A stretch of DNA of 64,000 bases from Dicaeum eximium (taxonomy: Eukaryota > Chordata > Aves > Passeriformes > Dicaeidae): NCBI GenBank assembly GCA_013396995.1, contig VWZP01006690.1, forward strand, positions 1,818,866 to 1,882,865, in the 5' to 3' direction. The first letter of the stretch is position 1; the number at the start of each line of letters is the position of its first letter. A program made the position numbers and the translations under genes. The notes under the pieces were generated by a model that was given only the letters and a program-made list of their open reading frames with translations, searched no databases and was not told where the DNA came from. Positions 23,591-37,700 of this stretch are shown here, piece after piece.

Positions 23591-25668
23591 AAGTTCAATT
23601 ATAAATATTTTATTTAAGAATATTGATTACACATGATTGATGTCATTTGTTATGAATCTGTGTACAGTTACTAGTTACACCATGAAGTGTACTTAAGTAT
23701 TTGTTTAAACATTTATTTGGCACTGTCCACAGTATGCTGTAAACAATATTAACTTTATATGCTTCAGCTGCAGTGCTTTCTATGTATTCTCTAACAATTT
23801 CATCAACATGTTGTACACAATTATACAGTTACTGAGTGTCAGTAAAAATTATAAAAACACCTAGAGAGTCATAATAAAAGTGAAGATGTGGTAAGACTTC
23901 AAATTACTGGACCTTTGCTTCTGTAAAAGTACAAGACTTGCTAGAGACACTCACTAAAACTACTGCACTGATATGTTGAACAAACTAATTCCCAAGATGC
24001 TGTCAAATCCAGTTCTTGGTTTGACTTTCCTTTTGCTGATAATACACTTGCAAGGACAGCGATGGCAATGAAGTTTTGTTGAACACCAAGTTTTACCAGT
24101 CCTTCCCCCAGATTTCTACAGCCTCTGTTCAAAAACCTGCTCAGGTTCTGCCCAGCTGGCACCAGAATTCTGCTTTCTGCAGAGGTTTACAGAAATCCCA
24201 CTGGGTTTAAGCTGGCAGAAGTGACTGTGCTTCAGTTTCCCAATACCAGTACTTTAAAATGGGAAAACCATGATTAACACTTCTCAAAGCAGGTAAGGAA
24301 CCTTTTCACATTTCGGTACCTGTATTGAACATGTAAATCTTTTAACTTCTCTGTCTCTTGTTATGTACTTAAAAATTGTGGTCAGGTCCTGAAAGGGCAA
24401 CTGTAAAAGTCCATTGTGGTCCCTGTTTTTTGGTGCACAACAAAAAGTTAAACTTAGTAAACAAAATCCAGATGCTCACCAAGAAAAAGAAAACGAAAGG
24501 CACCAGATCTAGTTCAAGTCAGCCTTCAGCAAACAGTAAAGAGACATCCAAAACAATTCTCTGAAGAAAAACAAATTAATGAACTGTTGACACATTTTTT
24601 AATCCTGTGGCTTTCTAGAACATCTCTGAAGTATCAATGACTTAGAATATACTATTAGAACAAAAATAGAATTACTTTGCATTATAAATGTGCAGTCAGG
24701 ACTAGGCCTTCACTGTAGTGGCTCTGATACCAGATAATGGCATTTCTGCTTTAATTTTACAAAATACCTCAAGTATTTGTGTAGAAGTTATAATAGATAA
24801 ATTCATGGCTATTGTGTGTCCTGGGCAAATGGTAAAATAATCTGGAATCATTCTAGACTGCTGGCAGAAGCGGAAGAATGTGCTTTGCATGGTTGTCTAA
24901 GCTTTGTCAGATTACATACGTCAGGGTAGAGTTTTCTCTGTACAAGTCTGCTTGTAAGAGAAGTCAGAAGTTTTAAAATCCATCCGTGATGAGCACAAAA
25001 GGACAAGGGCTTCAGTGCCATTTGCTGTAGCTGTGACTGAGGGCACCAGTGCCCCCTGAAGCAGTGAGTGCAGGCTGGGCAGAGCTGACAGTGCCCTGAT
25101 GCAGTTGGTGTGGCAGATGCCTGCACTCGAGGGAATAAAGCTGGACATTATTCTGTAAAATACTGTGCTTGGCAGTGGTGGAAAGCAGAGCTTTCCTTGA
25201 AATACTGATTTGATTCCAGCTGCCATTAGAGAATGGCACTCTGTGTGGCAGGTGTGTGACTCCGAGTGTTTGGCCACACTTGTTTCTGCTTCTGGATGCA
25301 AATCTGCCAGGGTCACCTGTGGAAACAGACTGGACCAGGTCCTGCTCAGACCTGGAGAGTCAGGGACATGTCTGTAGGGAGGACTCTGCAGTTAACATGG
25401 CCCAGGCCAGATGAGGGAGGTTCTAGGGAATGCACCAGGCCACATTTTCTAGGGAATGCACAGTGAGGGACAGCTGCATGTACCTGCTGGTGACCAGTGC
25501 CAATGCTCTGCCTGGGGCGTGTGTGCATGGAGCAGCTTGCCTTGGGCAGGATTACAGACAGAACACAAACCTCAGTTTATGACTTTACACTTATCTTGTA
25601 AGTAGAGAAGACATGAATTAATGCAAACTAATTTCATAATCAGCTGTTCAGTGCGAGGGAACTGCTTT
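23591..25668 (-). other. ABAT: ABAT 3'UTR
   Basis: Runs from the ABAT stop (25669) to the minus-strand AATAAA at 23614-23609, about 2.1 kb. The distal part (about 23600-23880) is AT-rich and contains TGTAAA/TTTGT words, as in conserved vertebrate 3'UTRs. The exact end is inferred from the signal. Confidence 0.6.
23609..23614 (-). terminator. ABAT: Probable polyadenylation signal of ABAT
   Basis: TTTATT on +, AATAAA on the minus strand, about 2.06 kb after the stop. Confidence 0.5.
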
Positions 25669-25790
25669 TTACTTGAAGTTTGCTAAGATGTCACTGAAAA
25701 TGTTCAGAAAGAGGTGTGCATGGTGATCCTTGAAGATCAGGGTTGGACGAAAACGGATGGATCTGTCTCCACAGCCTCCCAGAACAACAC
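25669..25790 (-). CDS. ABAT: ABAT coding exon 16 (last)
   Basis: Residues 461-500, starting GVVLGGCGDRSIRFRP with R473, the arginine that binds the 2-oxoglutarate carboxylate, and ending FSDILANFK then TAA at 25671-25669. The acceptor is CATTTCAG. Confidence 0.96.
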
Positions 25791-28700
25791 CTGAAATGAG
25801 AACAGAATAGGTCCTCTAGTCATCTCCATCTTTGCCTAATATCTAGAAACATTCAGGTCTCTGAATGAGGATATCCTCACTGTGGAGGGCCAACAGAAAC
25901 TCCCCAAATCCTGCTAGCCACATCATGATACAGGACACTGTGGTGTGAATGGCCTCAAGCTTCACAGCAGCTGAGAAGAACACTGTGGGTGCCTGGAACT
26001 GTTCTATAAAACACTTGGAGTATTGGGAGTAATTCCTGACAGAAAGCATCCATCCAGCACAGAGCTCAAACAGCATCTGAGATTTCAGAGCTGCAGTACT
26101 CTCCTGGTCAAGTATCTTGGTGCCACAACAAGACACAGGAGGCTTCTTTGTATTGGTTTTTAAACTAATTTGTTTTTAATGACAAGAAGTTAAAACGTCT
26201 CACTCAGTAAACGCCTGCAAACCGGTCCCTGCAGTACTTTAAATACGTTTTTTAGCCCAAAATCAATTCTTAGAAATGTTTGAGCAACGAGAACCCATAT
26301 TACTAAGCTGAGCTTACCCTGCCTCAAAGCAAAGCCTTGGTTTACCATGAAACAAGCCATTTGCCTTCTCTCCCTGCTGGCTTAGTTTCCAAGGGAAGAA
26401 AAAAAAAAGGTGTCTTTTACACTCCAAAATTTTGGTTTCACCACAGTTTAAATGCACCCTGCCTGCTTCTTTCAAGAGATGGGAGTAACAGCAAAACCAG
26501 ACAGCAGCAAACACAGGGCCCATACAGTTAAATTCAAAAAGTATGTGAGGTGTGGATCCCAAGGCTCCCTCTGGGCTGTCTGCAGCTGTGAACAGTTCTG
26601 TGGGAAAAGAGGGATGTCACTGTAGATCTGTGCCCATTTTAGGCACTCTTATTTCACCATTAGGTATCATTAGGTATTCCTAGGTATAGGAATTATGTAT
26701 TTATAAGATTCATTTTTCTTCTCCCTGTGTTTTCCTGAGTGACATTAACTTTCTTCTAACTTTCCTGTTTCTAGAAGTAAGCCATGCCCATGGGCACCTT
26801 AAGTCACTGCAGAGGACTCTGAACCTGATGTCACAAAAACTCCTGCCCTGCACAGATCTTTTCCAGTAACCTCAGACCTGCAGAGACTGGTAAATGTACA
26901 CACCACACAACAGACTGCTCTGAGGCCTCTGACAACAAGTATTCCCAGAAAAGTCCAAATCCAACTTTGTCATTTCACTACTGTCCTCTGATACTGAAAT
27001 ACTCATGGCATGATATGAAAAGGAAAATGTGAAGCATTACCTTCACGTGCGGGTGCTGCTGTTTGTCACCTGAAGCTCATCCACACACACAGGGTTTCTT
27101 ACCTTTGTTTCTGGCTATTGCAATTAACTTGTTTCTAGTTGTATCATTTGGAGTGTCAAACGAACAGAATGTTCCTCTTCCTCTCACTCTGCTGATGAGA
27201 TGGGGGTAACGAGCCTGCAGAGAGAGGAGGGACAAGCACATGGCAGGTGCTGCACCAGAGGGCACCTGGTGGCAAGCCTGGCTCTGCCAGGTGGGAACCC
27301 TGCTGGAGTGGAGCGTGGCTCACATGGCCTCGTGTCCTGCTCAGCCTGCAGAGCCCAGCACAAAGCAGGGAGGGAGAATGGATCTGACCCATGGGCTGGC
27401 TCAAGGAAAATATTCTTTGGAATGAGCATAACAAACCTTATTTACATCTACAGCGGTCTCCAGGAAAACCTGAGCATAAACCATCTGCACTGGGGCTAGA
27501 AACCAGCGCATTCTTACCCTACACTGAGACACCTGCCAATAGCATCTGCATCACTTACTCTCAATCACAATCCTCATCTTTTGGAAGAGCAATCTTTTGG
27601 ATAGGACTAGTTGTATTCTGGCCCTCCAAAGTATGAGATTATAGTATTTTCTGTTCTCCTGCCTGCTATGCCTTAAAGGTGTGGTGAGAGCAGAGACTGT
27701 GTTTGGGATTATTCTGTGCAAAATGCCTTTGGGAGGTGAGCACCTCCAAGCCTATCCTTAAATGCCTGTCTGTAGAGCTCCACAGTAGAGGCTGTAAGGA
27801 ATTTCCCTTAAACAAGGGAGGGAAAGATACAATTTTCTTATTTCAACAGCCCAGCAGAATTGGAACAAAATATGAAAGCACCTTCCTTTAAAAAGAACTT
27901 TAGGGTGAGGAAATACCAGTTGCTTACAGTAACAAAACCTTCTAGCAAAGTAATTTAATTATCTGCAGTACATACCTTCAGATATTTTGGGAATCACCCT
28001 TTATATTGGATTAAGCTATATAAACCCAGCATTGTTAAGTCAGTAAAAGAAAATTTACTTCAATTCCAAATGGGACACAGTTATTCAGGCCGGTGTCAAA
28101 GTTATTATAAAGATCTAGACCTCAGCTCAAGTTCCTCAGCCCAAGTGTTTAAACTGGATTAGGTCAGATCCTACTTCAAATTTCTCCTTCTTATCTACAA
28201 TACTTCCTGATGTTTACCTGCAAATCCAGCAGCCCAGTCAGTAGTGCTTTCCCAGCATGGATTGCATTGTTTAGAAGGTCTTCTGTTTTAATAACCTTAA
28301 TGACTTCAGCAAGCATAAGGTTCTTGGATGGATCTCCAAGCCAGGTGTTAAAAATCCGGTAAGGCTTGGGAAAGAGTGAAAAAAGAGTTGTGGAGCATGT
28401 CAACAGGCTAATCACTATAAACTGAGAAAAGCAAGGCATCACACTGGCAGTGCAAACACATGGTGTATGAAAAGGCATGCACTAATCTCACCAACCCCCC
28501 TTTTTTATGTTGTAAAGCAAAATCCCACTGCTGAGCAGAAATACAAGGTGATTACTTCATGCTGCTCATTTAGTGCACTCTGCCTTGCTATTCTGATGTC
28601 TCACTGAAACACAGCTATAGATAACAGAAAATCAGCATCATTTACACAAGCTTTTACAACAAGCTTTATATTCTTCCCCTTAATTTGACTTTTTTTTTTC

Positions 28701-31700
28701 ATTTATTCCATCTAAAATTTCATTAGTGCAAAGAAGAAATCTTGCTGACAAAATCTGCAATGCTGACATACAAGCTCTGAAATTCCCAAGTTGCCCTACA
28801 GCAGAAGGTGTCACTTTGTGGTTGGGTTTTGTACTGAATGTTTATTCCATTAGGCTTAACCCAGTTCTCCTCTCCCCCCCCCACCAGCTTTATGACCTTG
28901 GTGACTGACAACAACTGGAATAGAAGTGAAGAGGTGATGACAAATGTTGTGTGAAACAGCAGCCCCATCCAGCTGAACTGCACTGCTGGAGGAAACCTTG
29001 TCCCCTCTATGGATGTTACAGTCACTCCTCAGGGGGTCACCAACTAGCACAGAGTTCAAGTTTCATCAAAAATCTTACAGCGTTGGGCCTGAACTCCTCT
29101 TTGTGGAAAAATCCTCCTGTCATCATCTTCTTACTGAATGTTACCACATCAGCTGGGTCATCCAGGCCCCAGTGCTCGTGTGCCCAGAATTTTCCTGTGC
29201 AGCCGCATCCCGTCTGCACCTCGTCCACCAGGAAAGCACAGCCATGCTGCAGAGACAGAGGAGCAGGGGGTGTGAGCCCTCCTTCCCAAACCAGAAACAC
29301 AAGCCAATCACAGGCAACACCCCTCCTTCCTCTCCCTTCACCTCCCCAGCCTCCCCTCCTCAACCCCTCCATCAATGCCACTCATGTGTCAGATCTCAGT
29401 TAAAAATTCAACTGTTTTTTCAGGAAGGCACTAAAAACTTGTTTTATACCCATAGTCATCAAGTACATGTTTTTACATAGTCTTGAGCATTTCTAGAGGA
29501 TACCTGAAAACATCTGGGAGGAGCAGAGGCAGCATTTTCAAAGCCTCTGAGGGAAGCAGAGTGTCATTTCTAGGGGCTTTGTTTGTTGTAAATATGAAGT
29601 CTATGCCCCCAGTCTGAGTTGGGCATTATGTGGCACAGAGGCAGTACCAGCAGCATGAGCTGGGCAGTTTAGGGGGCAGGTAAAGCTGCCTCTGCAGACA
29701 ACTCTGCTGAAAGAGCTACTCATGTGAGCTGGCAATGTGGGGTTTTCATGTGAAGGACTATTTTGTCCAAACTTTGTGACAGGGAGAGCAAGATATATCA
29801 TAATACTGTATTTAAAAACAATGGATAAGTACTTTTGGCAGCATCTCTTCAGCCCACAGATGTTTTGAGGGTGAAAAAAAAGCATGAAGTATTACTGAGG
29901 GTCATAGCTTCTAAATAGGTAACTTTGCACTTCAAGTACCAAGACATCTGTCCTTTTCAATGTTTTATTGCAACATCTGCACTATGGCTGGACTCAAGTT
30001 GTGTTTCAGCTTTTTTTTTTTTTGCAATTAAGAACACGTCATTAAAAATTTATACTTTTCACAACATGCTTCTTCAGAAACAGAACCTCCTCAACCAACT
30101 AGCATGATCACTTAAAGAACACACCTGCAAAGTACATAGCTAACGAATCAGAGTAATCTCTCTCTCACTTTGAAGTTAGAAGATAATTTATTGGACTGAG
30201 GAAACCATTAGGTGTGAATCAAATGGAAGAGAGTAGGGATTGCTGGTATGTGGTAGATAACTACCTTGGCTGCTGCTAAGGAGGCCTGTGAAACCCTCCA
30301 AGAGCCTGGGGCAGGGCAAAGCCTCTGGAGTGAGTGCCTCCCACCCACTTTTAGCTGCCACAGAGTGCCCAGAGAAATGTTGTATTACCTTTCTGGCAAT
30401 ATCTCTTAGCTTTCTGAAGAAGTCATCTGAAGCATGATTGTCCCCACCCTCCGACTGTATGGGTTCCACAATGATTCCAGCCACAATCTTCTTTTTTTTC
30501 CTGTACTTCACAATCAGGTCTTCCACCTGTAAATCAAACAGTCATGGTACATCTTCCTTCCAGAACTTTTGTACATTTCCTCCCAGCTAGGTGAAATCTC
30601 ATCAGAACCTCAACTTTGCATGCACATTCCTGGCTATAAAGGTACCAGGAGGCACAAAGGATTCACAAGTGGTTCCTCCAGCATTTAACACTACCTTCTT
30701 GTTGGGTTTAAATCATGTCCTAATGGCACTGTAACTGGTTGCACATTTATCTACAGTGTTGTGAAAGCTCTAGCCAGGTTGAGCTGGCAGTGTGCTGAGC
30801 ACCACTGCAGCTCACTGTGCCTCTGCTGTTGCTCCACCTAAGTGATATGGAAGGGGATAGATTTTGTGTCAGAAACCAAAACTCTGTTAATGTATTAAAA
30901 AGGTAATCTGGAAAATTCACTTTTCCCAGTCACCCACTTCAGATATATTAAAATTACTCAGATGAAATAGTGCAAAAATCCTGTTGTAAGGGGCTGACAG
31001 ATAATTCTCATTAACTTCCCAGTGCCAGTTGCTGCAATTAATGGTATGTTTGTGCTTGAAATCCCTCTCACAGCCCTCATTGCCACAGCCCCTGCAGGCT
31101 GTGCAAAGCAATGGTTTCCAAAGGGGGACAGTAAGCCAAGCACAGACTTACTGAGAAAATGTTTGGCTTTTTTGTTTGTTTTTAAAATAATGGCTTCCAG
31201 TGCTGCATTTCTCCCACCAAAGCTACTCTGGAGCAGCCCCAGGGAAGCCATTTGCTGTGCTTTCTCCTAGCTTTCTGTGTTCTCTGAAGCTTTCTGTGTT
31301 CTCTGGAGTGAGGCAGGTTTGGCTAAGTGGACTCACAGGTCCATCCCTGCACAACCAGAGCTTTGTGCCAGAAGCTGCCATGGAAAAGCTGGAAAGGCTG
31401 AAATACTGAATACTGAAATGCAGAGAGAGTTATCCACACTCTGCTCTCTCTCAACCCATGGCCCTTTGGCAAGAGCTGTCAGATGAGTTCACTGTGATAC
31501 AAGGAAGTTCTGAGGGTGAAATTTCACCTTGGTATCACTCCTGCAGCACTGTATTCCTAGTCAGCTGGCAGGGAGAAAGGTCTGACTGTAAACAACAGTG
31601 AATGCTGTCCCATCACAGGCTGTTCCAATCCCTGAAAACATTCTTTTAGTGAAAAGCACTAATCCTACCAACACTATTCATTATTTCAAATCAAAACCAA

Positions 31701-34700
31701 CAGAAGGCTGCCAGGGAATTTTTTACCTCCTCTAAACAACGGGCTTCTTCCTGTTGATTCTCTTTCACAAAGTCTTCCAGAGGGTACTTTAGCCTTGGAA
31801 ATGGAGCAATAGGCCAGTCCAGTGAGGGAATGTCCAGTTTGTGAATTGCTTTAGAGTGAGTTGTAGCTAGGCAACCTAAGCCCAGAGAGAGAAAAATTAA
31901 AATAATACTCATCTAGGAAAGAAAAAAGCTGCCAAGAGGTGAAAAATGGCCTAAATGTAGAATTCTCTGTGTTTTTTACTGTCTTCTGAAATACTGGGTA
32001 ATTTGATTTAGTCAGGCTTAAATGGATTGCTCTAGATTTTAAGCATCAGTTTCCACATGCACTGTTCCAGAAGAGCAGAAGAACCTTTGTCAGTCTGAAC
32101 AGGTTGCTCATACAAGGTGGGTTTCATCCCTCCAAAGACAACTGCTCACAAAGCTCAGTTACAGCACTCTCAGGTAACATGCTTAGGACAGGACTGAGCT
32201 GATATAAGCCAGTAAAAGTGAGTGACAGCATGTTGGTGGTGATTTTACCCCAGGAGTTAAGATTTTCATGAGTAAAGACAGGAAACTGGAGATTCAGAAT
32301 GAAAACAAGAGCCTGCCTGAAAAGAATTTTTCAAAAAACATGAAATAAATTCCTACTGTCCTATTGCTACTCAAACATTCCTGTGCTGGTGGGGCTTCCA
32401 AGGCCAACCTTGATGAACCTACAGCTTCTCCACTGGTGCTATGTGTCTAAGGACAAGCACAGGGAGCTGAGGGGGGGACAAGGGACAGCTTACCCATTGT
32501 CCTGCCGTGGAAGCTGCCCATGAAGGAGAGCATGGCGTAGTCAGGGCAGCCAGGGGGCTGCAAGCAGAGCACACAGTGGGGTCAGTGAGGGGCTCACATC
32601 CCCACTGCCCCCTGAGCTCCTCTTCCATCAGGCACCACCAATTGTTCCAGCCTCCCTTTCAGCAAGTACACTGGTGACCCCCCCAGCCCTGCCCCAGCTC
32701 CCAGAGCCCAGTAACATGGATGAATCCTTGGTGTTTGATGTTGTGCCCTGCACAGGGGAGCTCAGACAAGGCTGAGCCTTCAGCACAGTCACCCCTTTTT
32801 ACACCAGTTAGGAGCTCATGTTTATGGGGTGGCTTTAGGGCTGTGGGGAGCAGCTCAGTGAGGAGAGGCTGGGGCTCCCCTGTGCTGCACCCCCATGCAT
32901 TCCTGATGACCCCCTGGTTTCTGTTGGGAGCAGTCTGTATTTCACCATTTCCTAAATGTACAAAGCCCAGATTCCACTTCACATGTAGCAAACTAAACTT
33001 TTCCTCCCAGTCTTCCCTTCCAAGCCCAGACCAGTGGTACACCTGTAGGTGTGGTAAAGAACAAATGTTACCTGGTTAATCATGCAAGATTCCAGTTCTT
33101 CTTTTGTGACATTATTATGGCCTCTCTCCTTGTTCTGCAAAAAACCCAAACAACCCAACATGAGTCTTCCTGTAGTTGTAACCAATGCATTTATGGCTGA
33201 ACCACAAACCAGGAATCAAGGGAGTCAAGGGAGACCCTGACTAAGGCTTTCACATGCTGACTACAGTCTGCATTGTCTTTATTTCCTTTCCTTTATAACT
33301 TCTGAAGTTGTATCAACATAAAGTAAAAGCTTAGATGAAGAGGTTTTAATAAAGATTTTATACTAGACTGAATATAAAGAACATCATGAGCAAGGCAACC
33401 TCCAAGCCTCCCTTTGTTTTGCAATAGCAATTCTGATTATGAGTAAGTACTCATTTCTACATCTAAACCTACAAAAATACCCAAATGTTTTACTTACTCT
33501 GTACCACATGAATATTGCTTTAAAGGCATTTTCATTAGAGCAGGATCCACAAGACATGGTCATCACCTGTGACAAACCCTTAGGAGCCACCTGTCAGCAA
33601 AGACAGTAAATTACTTTTGAAATATTGAGCACAAGTATAGTGCAAAGTGATAACAACAGTGATGATAATAACAGTGATGAGTCTGCAGGTATCTCAAACT
33701 TACTGATAGCAAAGACTCATTCAGTTTTTCTGTAAAGTTCTCTGGAGGTAAAATCCCTAGGGCAGGTCTGTTGATAAAAGCGCTCTAAAAAGACAAAGGA
33801 AGAGAAATTGTTAGGTCTTACTATCACATGGAAAACATGTTGATATCAAAGCAGTTCCATTTTATTCTAATTATAAATACCAGACAGAAATCTGTGTATG
33901 TAATTTATGTATTATGGCACAAGTAGTTTTAAGCTAGAGATTACTATTCCTGCCTTAGCATATGTTTTTCTGTCTAATCCTTACTACTTTATTCTTGCAG
34001 GACATGTTAGGCTAACTCACACTGACATTTCCTCTTCAATATTGCCATTTTAGCTGCTCAATCTCCATTTTCCTTATACACAGGAAATATGCTTTAAAAT
34101 CTTTATTACTTGTTTTCAGTTTGAGTAGCTAAATTCGGTTAGGATAGCAGCATTTTCATCCTTACTGAGCTTCAAGACAGTCCATTTTGGAACACTGGGA
34201 AGGTGGAGCCAGGCTCCAGGCTCTTTGATGGAAGATGAGAAGCCATGGGCATGAATCAAAGCATGAGAAGTACTGATTTGGGTACAGGGAAAAGGTTTTG
34301 CAGGAAGAGAACAGTGAAGCAGTGAAACAGGCTGCTCTTTTGGAGGTCTTCAAGGTCCCAGATAAAACCCTGAGCACCCTGGTCTCATCTCACAGGCACC
34401 CATTTTGGGGCAGGAGGCTGGACCTGAGGTCCCTTCCAACATCATTGGTGCTGTGAACTGGCCACATCAGGATTCACACCTTTGGGAAGGGTAATTTGGG
34501 TGTCAGGGAACAGCAGCCTGCAGCCCACACAGGGCTTTCTAAGGAGCAGCTCTGGAAAAAGCCCCTCAGCCTCCCCAGTCCACTAATGGAGATCAATGTC
34601 ACATTTATGCAATTAATTTAAATTGTGCCACGGATTAAAATTGATTCATTGCTGCTCTTAGTCTTTGTGGGTAATCTTATTTGATTCATACCATGCTACT

Positions 34701-37700
34701 CTTTATTTTAAATTAAATTTTCTCAGAGAAGGACAAGCTCAATAAATTTGCCAATTGCCAAGCAGCTTTATTTGCCCTTTTCTTTTGTTTGTTGTTTTTC
34801 TTGAGCGAGTAATGGCTGAAATTAAAGGCTGAGCTGTGACAAGTTAAGTCTCAATGGATCTCCAGAGGGCACACACAACACACAGCCTCCCCCAAAACAC
34901 TCATATTTTCAGTGCAGCTCAAGCTTGCACATTTATCAGCATCCTTCAGTCCTTCTCCTCAACACAAATACTCATTCCAAGATGTGTGAGGCACAGCAAG
35001 AGGTGTAAGTGGTCACACTGTACCTGTAAGGACATTTCATCAGGAATCTTAAGGCAAACCAAGCATCACACAAGACAGAACACTGGATGAGCTAGGACTT
35101 TGTAAATTGTTAAAGTGTCTTACTTCCAAAACACTGTTTCAAGCGTAAAAGAAAACCTAAGCAAGGATGTCAATAACAGGTTAACACAAAACTTTTGTTT
35201 AGTAGCTATGAGAAATCTTACTTGACTTTTTATCTCAGTTCAGAAGTAAATTTTCATATCAAGTTAAAAAGACAAAACCACAAATTTGTTGTGAATTTGA
35301 TTATGGGTTGTCACAGTCAATTGAACAACATTTGCCATTAAACAGAAAAGTATTTTTCTTTTGTAGTTAATGAGATATCCAGAACTGAGATAAACAGAAC
35401 ACTGACATCAAGCTGCAGTGGGCTCAAATAAACAGATGCACATTCTGTGTTTATACCTGGCTATAGAGAGGGTATGTGGAGCATTACAGACAAACCAAAT
35501 AAAAAGTCTCTCCAGGAAAACACCAATCCCTTTGCTAATAACACTGACTGAAGTTGTGCCACTCGTGTGGGACTCTGGAGGAGTTTCTTCACTGCAGGCT
35601 TCCAGGAGTGTCACCTGCCCTTCTCCACTGGGCAAATCAGCAAATGCCAGCAGCAACAGGGATTTTTGATTTTTTAATATTGGTTTGGGGATTTTTGTTT
35701 GTTTTTTAAACCTGACTTTGCCTACTGCTGCATTACAGTGAATATATTATTCTCAGAAATAATCTTTATGAGTTAATATACGTATTCATAAATATGAGAC
35801 CTTCCAAAATATCCAGATCTGCCTTTGATAACTCCAGCATCTCTAGTCCTCGTATTTTTCTTTTTCTTTTTTTTTTTTAACTTGGAGTATTTTAGTCCTG
35901 GCAAAAGCTGAATTTCTCACCTGAAGACATGAGTACTCCATAAAGGAAATCAGCTCAGGGAACTCAAATGCCTGCATTTCTTTGTCCTGCTGGAGTGCAC
36001 TTAGGAGATGGGAATCAGTCACTATTCCCAGCTTCAAAACAAACCCCAAACTTCCTACAGCATTCCAGAGGCAGGGCACCATGTCCAAGATACAGTATCC
36101 TCTCTCAAGGTTTTGGACTTGTTTTCAGGCTCAAAAAGTCTTCAGAAAACATTATTAAAATGGTTAATAGGAGACAGTATGTTTGAACTATCATTTAAAC
36201 GTGGCTGTAAATATATCAAGTGCTTGCACCACCCAAATGTTTACTTTCTGTAAAACTTGCCAGAGGTTTTGGCGTCTTCTTAAACACTGCAAAGCTCTTT
36301 TCATCTAATGAGAAGTAAAGCAAGCAGATCCTATCATACATTAAATTGAATCATTAGCATTCAATATCAGTCCAAGGAAAAAAGAGAAAGCCCACAACAA
36401 GGAGAGAGAGAGAGAGCTCCTTCATGTTCTAATTCACTTACCAGGTTCTGTGGCTGCTGTAAAAGCTTTATCAGAGAGGGATGGCTGTAACCTAATTAAA
36501 AAGAACAAAGAAAGAAAACTGTTCTTTTTATCTGGTTTCAATGAAGTAATGCAAAGCATAATCTAGAGAATAACCATAACTTCATGCTTGATTGTTTATG
36601 TGCAACTTGTATATTTTTAACTACTAATCAGGTATTTCTTTTGAAGTAGGACAAACCTCTGGGCTCTTTGTCCCTCAGCAGCCTGGCTGGGTGCAGGGCA
36701 CAGCACAGCACTGCTGTTGGGAGCTGTGGCACACCCATTTCCTTACTTTGACAAAGTTTTGCTTGGAAAAAGATGCAACAGTTCTTCTTGCTAAGAAGCT
36801 AAGACAGCTTCAGTTTTAACACAATGAAGGTGCTTAATTTATACCCATTGATAGTCTACAGGATAATTAGCTTGGTTTCAGGCAAAACCAATTTATCTGC
36901 TGTTAATAATAAAAAAAATCTTCGAAGGAGGCCAGAAATTTCATTTCAAGCCTGATCTCTAATGTATGAAATGCCAATGCCAGAGATTAACATCATCTTT
37001 TAAATTTCCTTGTAGAAACAGTTGGAAACCTCATCTTCCCTACTGCTCAAGAAGTCAGACCATGGTAATTTTGTTACAAAAGCTTATTGTGCTTCTGAAT
37101 CCTCATTCCAGTGGAATGACAACAGCCTTGATTATCCTGTTTGAGCAATGGAACATTAGGTAACTGTGTTAACAAAACAATTATAAATTCAGTTTTGAAT
37201 ATTTTAGCCGAAAACAAGAGAATATCCATATTGTTTTAGCAGTGTGTCATGCTGATAAATCTGTTAAAATTATTATGAAGATAATAATAGTGGCTATTTG
37301 GGACACAGAACACTAAATCTGCATGGCATCTGCTGTCATGGGAAGAGCTGCTGCTCAGCTAGAGGGAATGACACAGTGAGAGCTGTGTCCTTGAGAACTG
37401 CACCTCTGGCTGCCACTGAGAGCCCCTTTGAGAGTAAATCAAGTGTTTTAGGAATCTCCAAAGCACAGCTACTATTGCTTAGGAAGCTCAAGGATCAACT
37501 CTGGTGTTGCCTATAAGAACTTTTAATCTAATGTAATCTAAGTCTAGACTTAATCTAAGTCTAATTTTAATCTTTCAATGTAATTCTGTTGCTGGTGTGA
37601 CATCTGTGAATGCCACTGTATCAGAGACACCTTTCTCCTACGTAACACAAACCTTTGTCACCCCTGATTTACCCTTTTGCCCCACATAGAATCTCTCTCC

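Noticed and set aside
25421..25461. Repeated 15-mer TTCTAGGGAATGCAC in the ABAT 3' flank region
   Set aside because: Two copies 26 bp apart, upstream of no feature that would give them a role. Too little to call an element.
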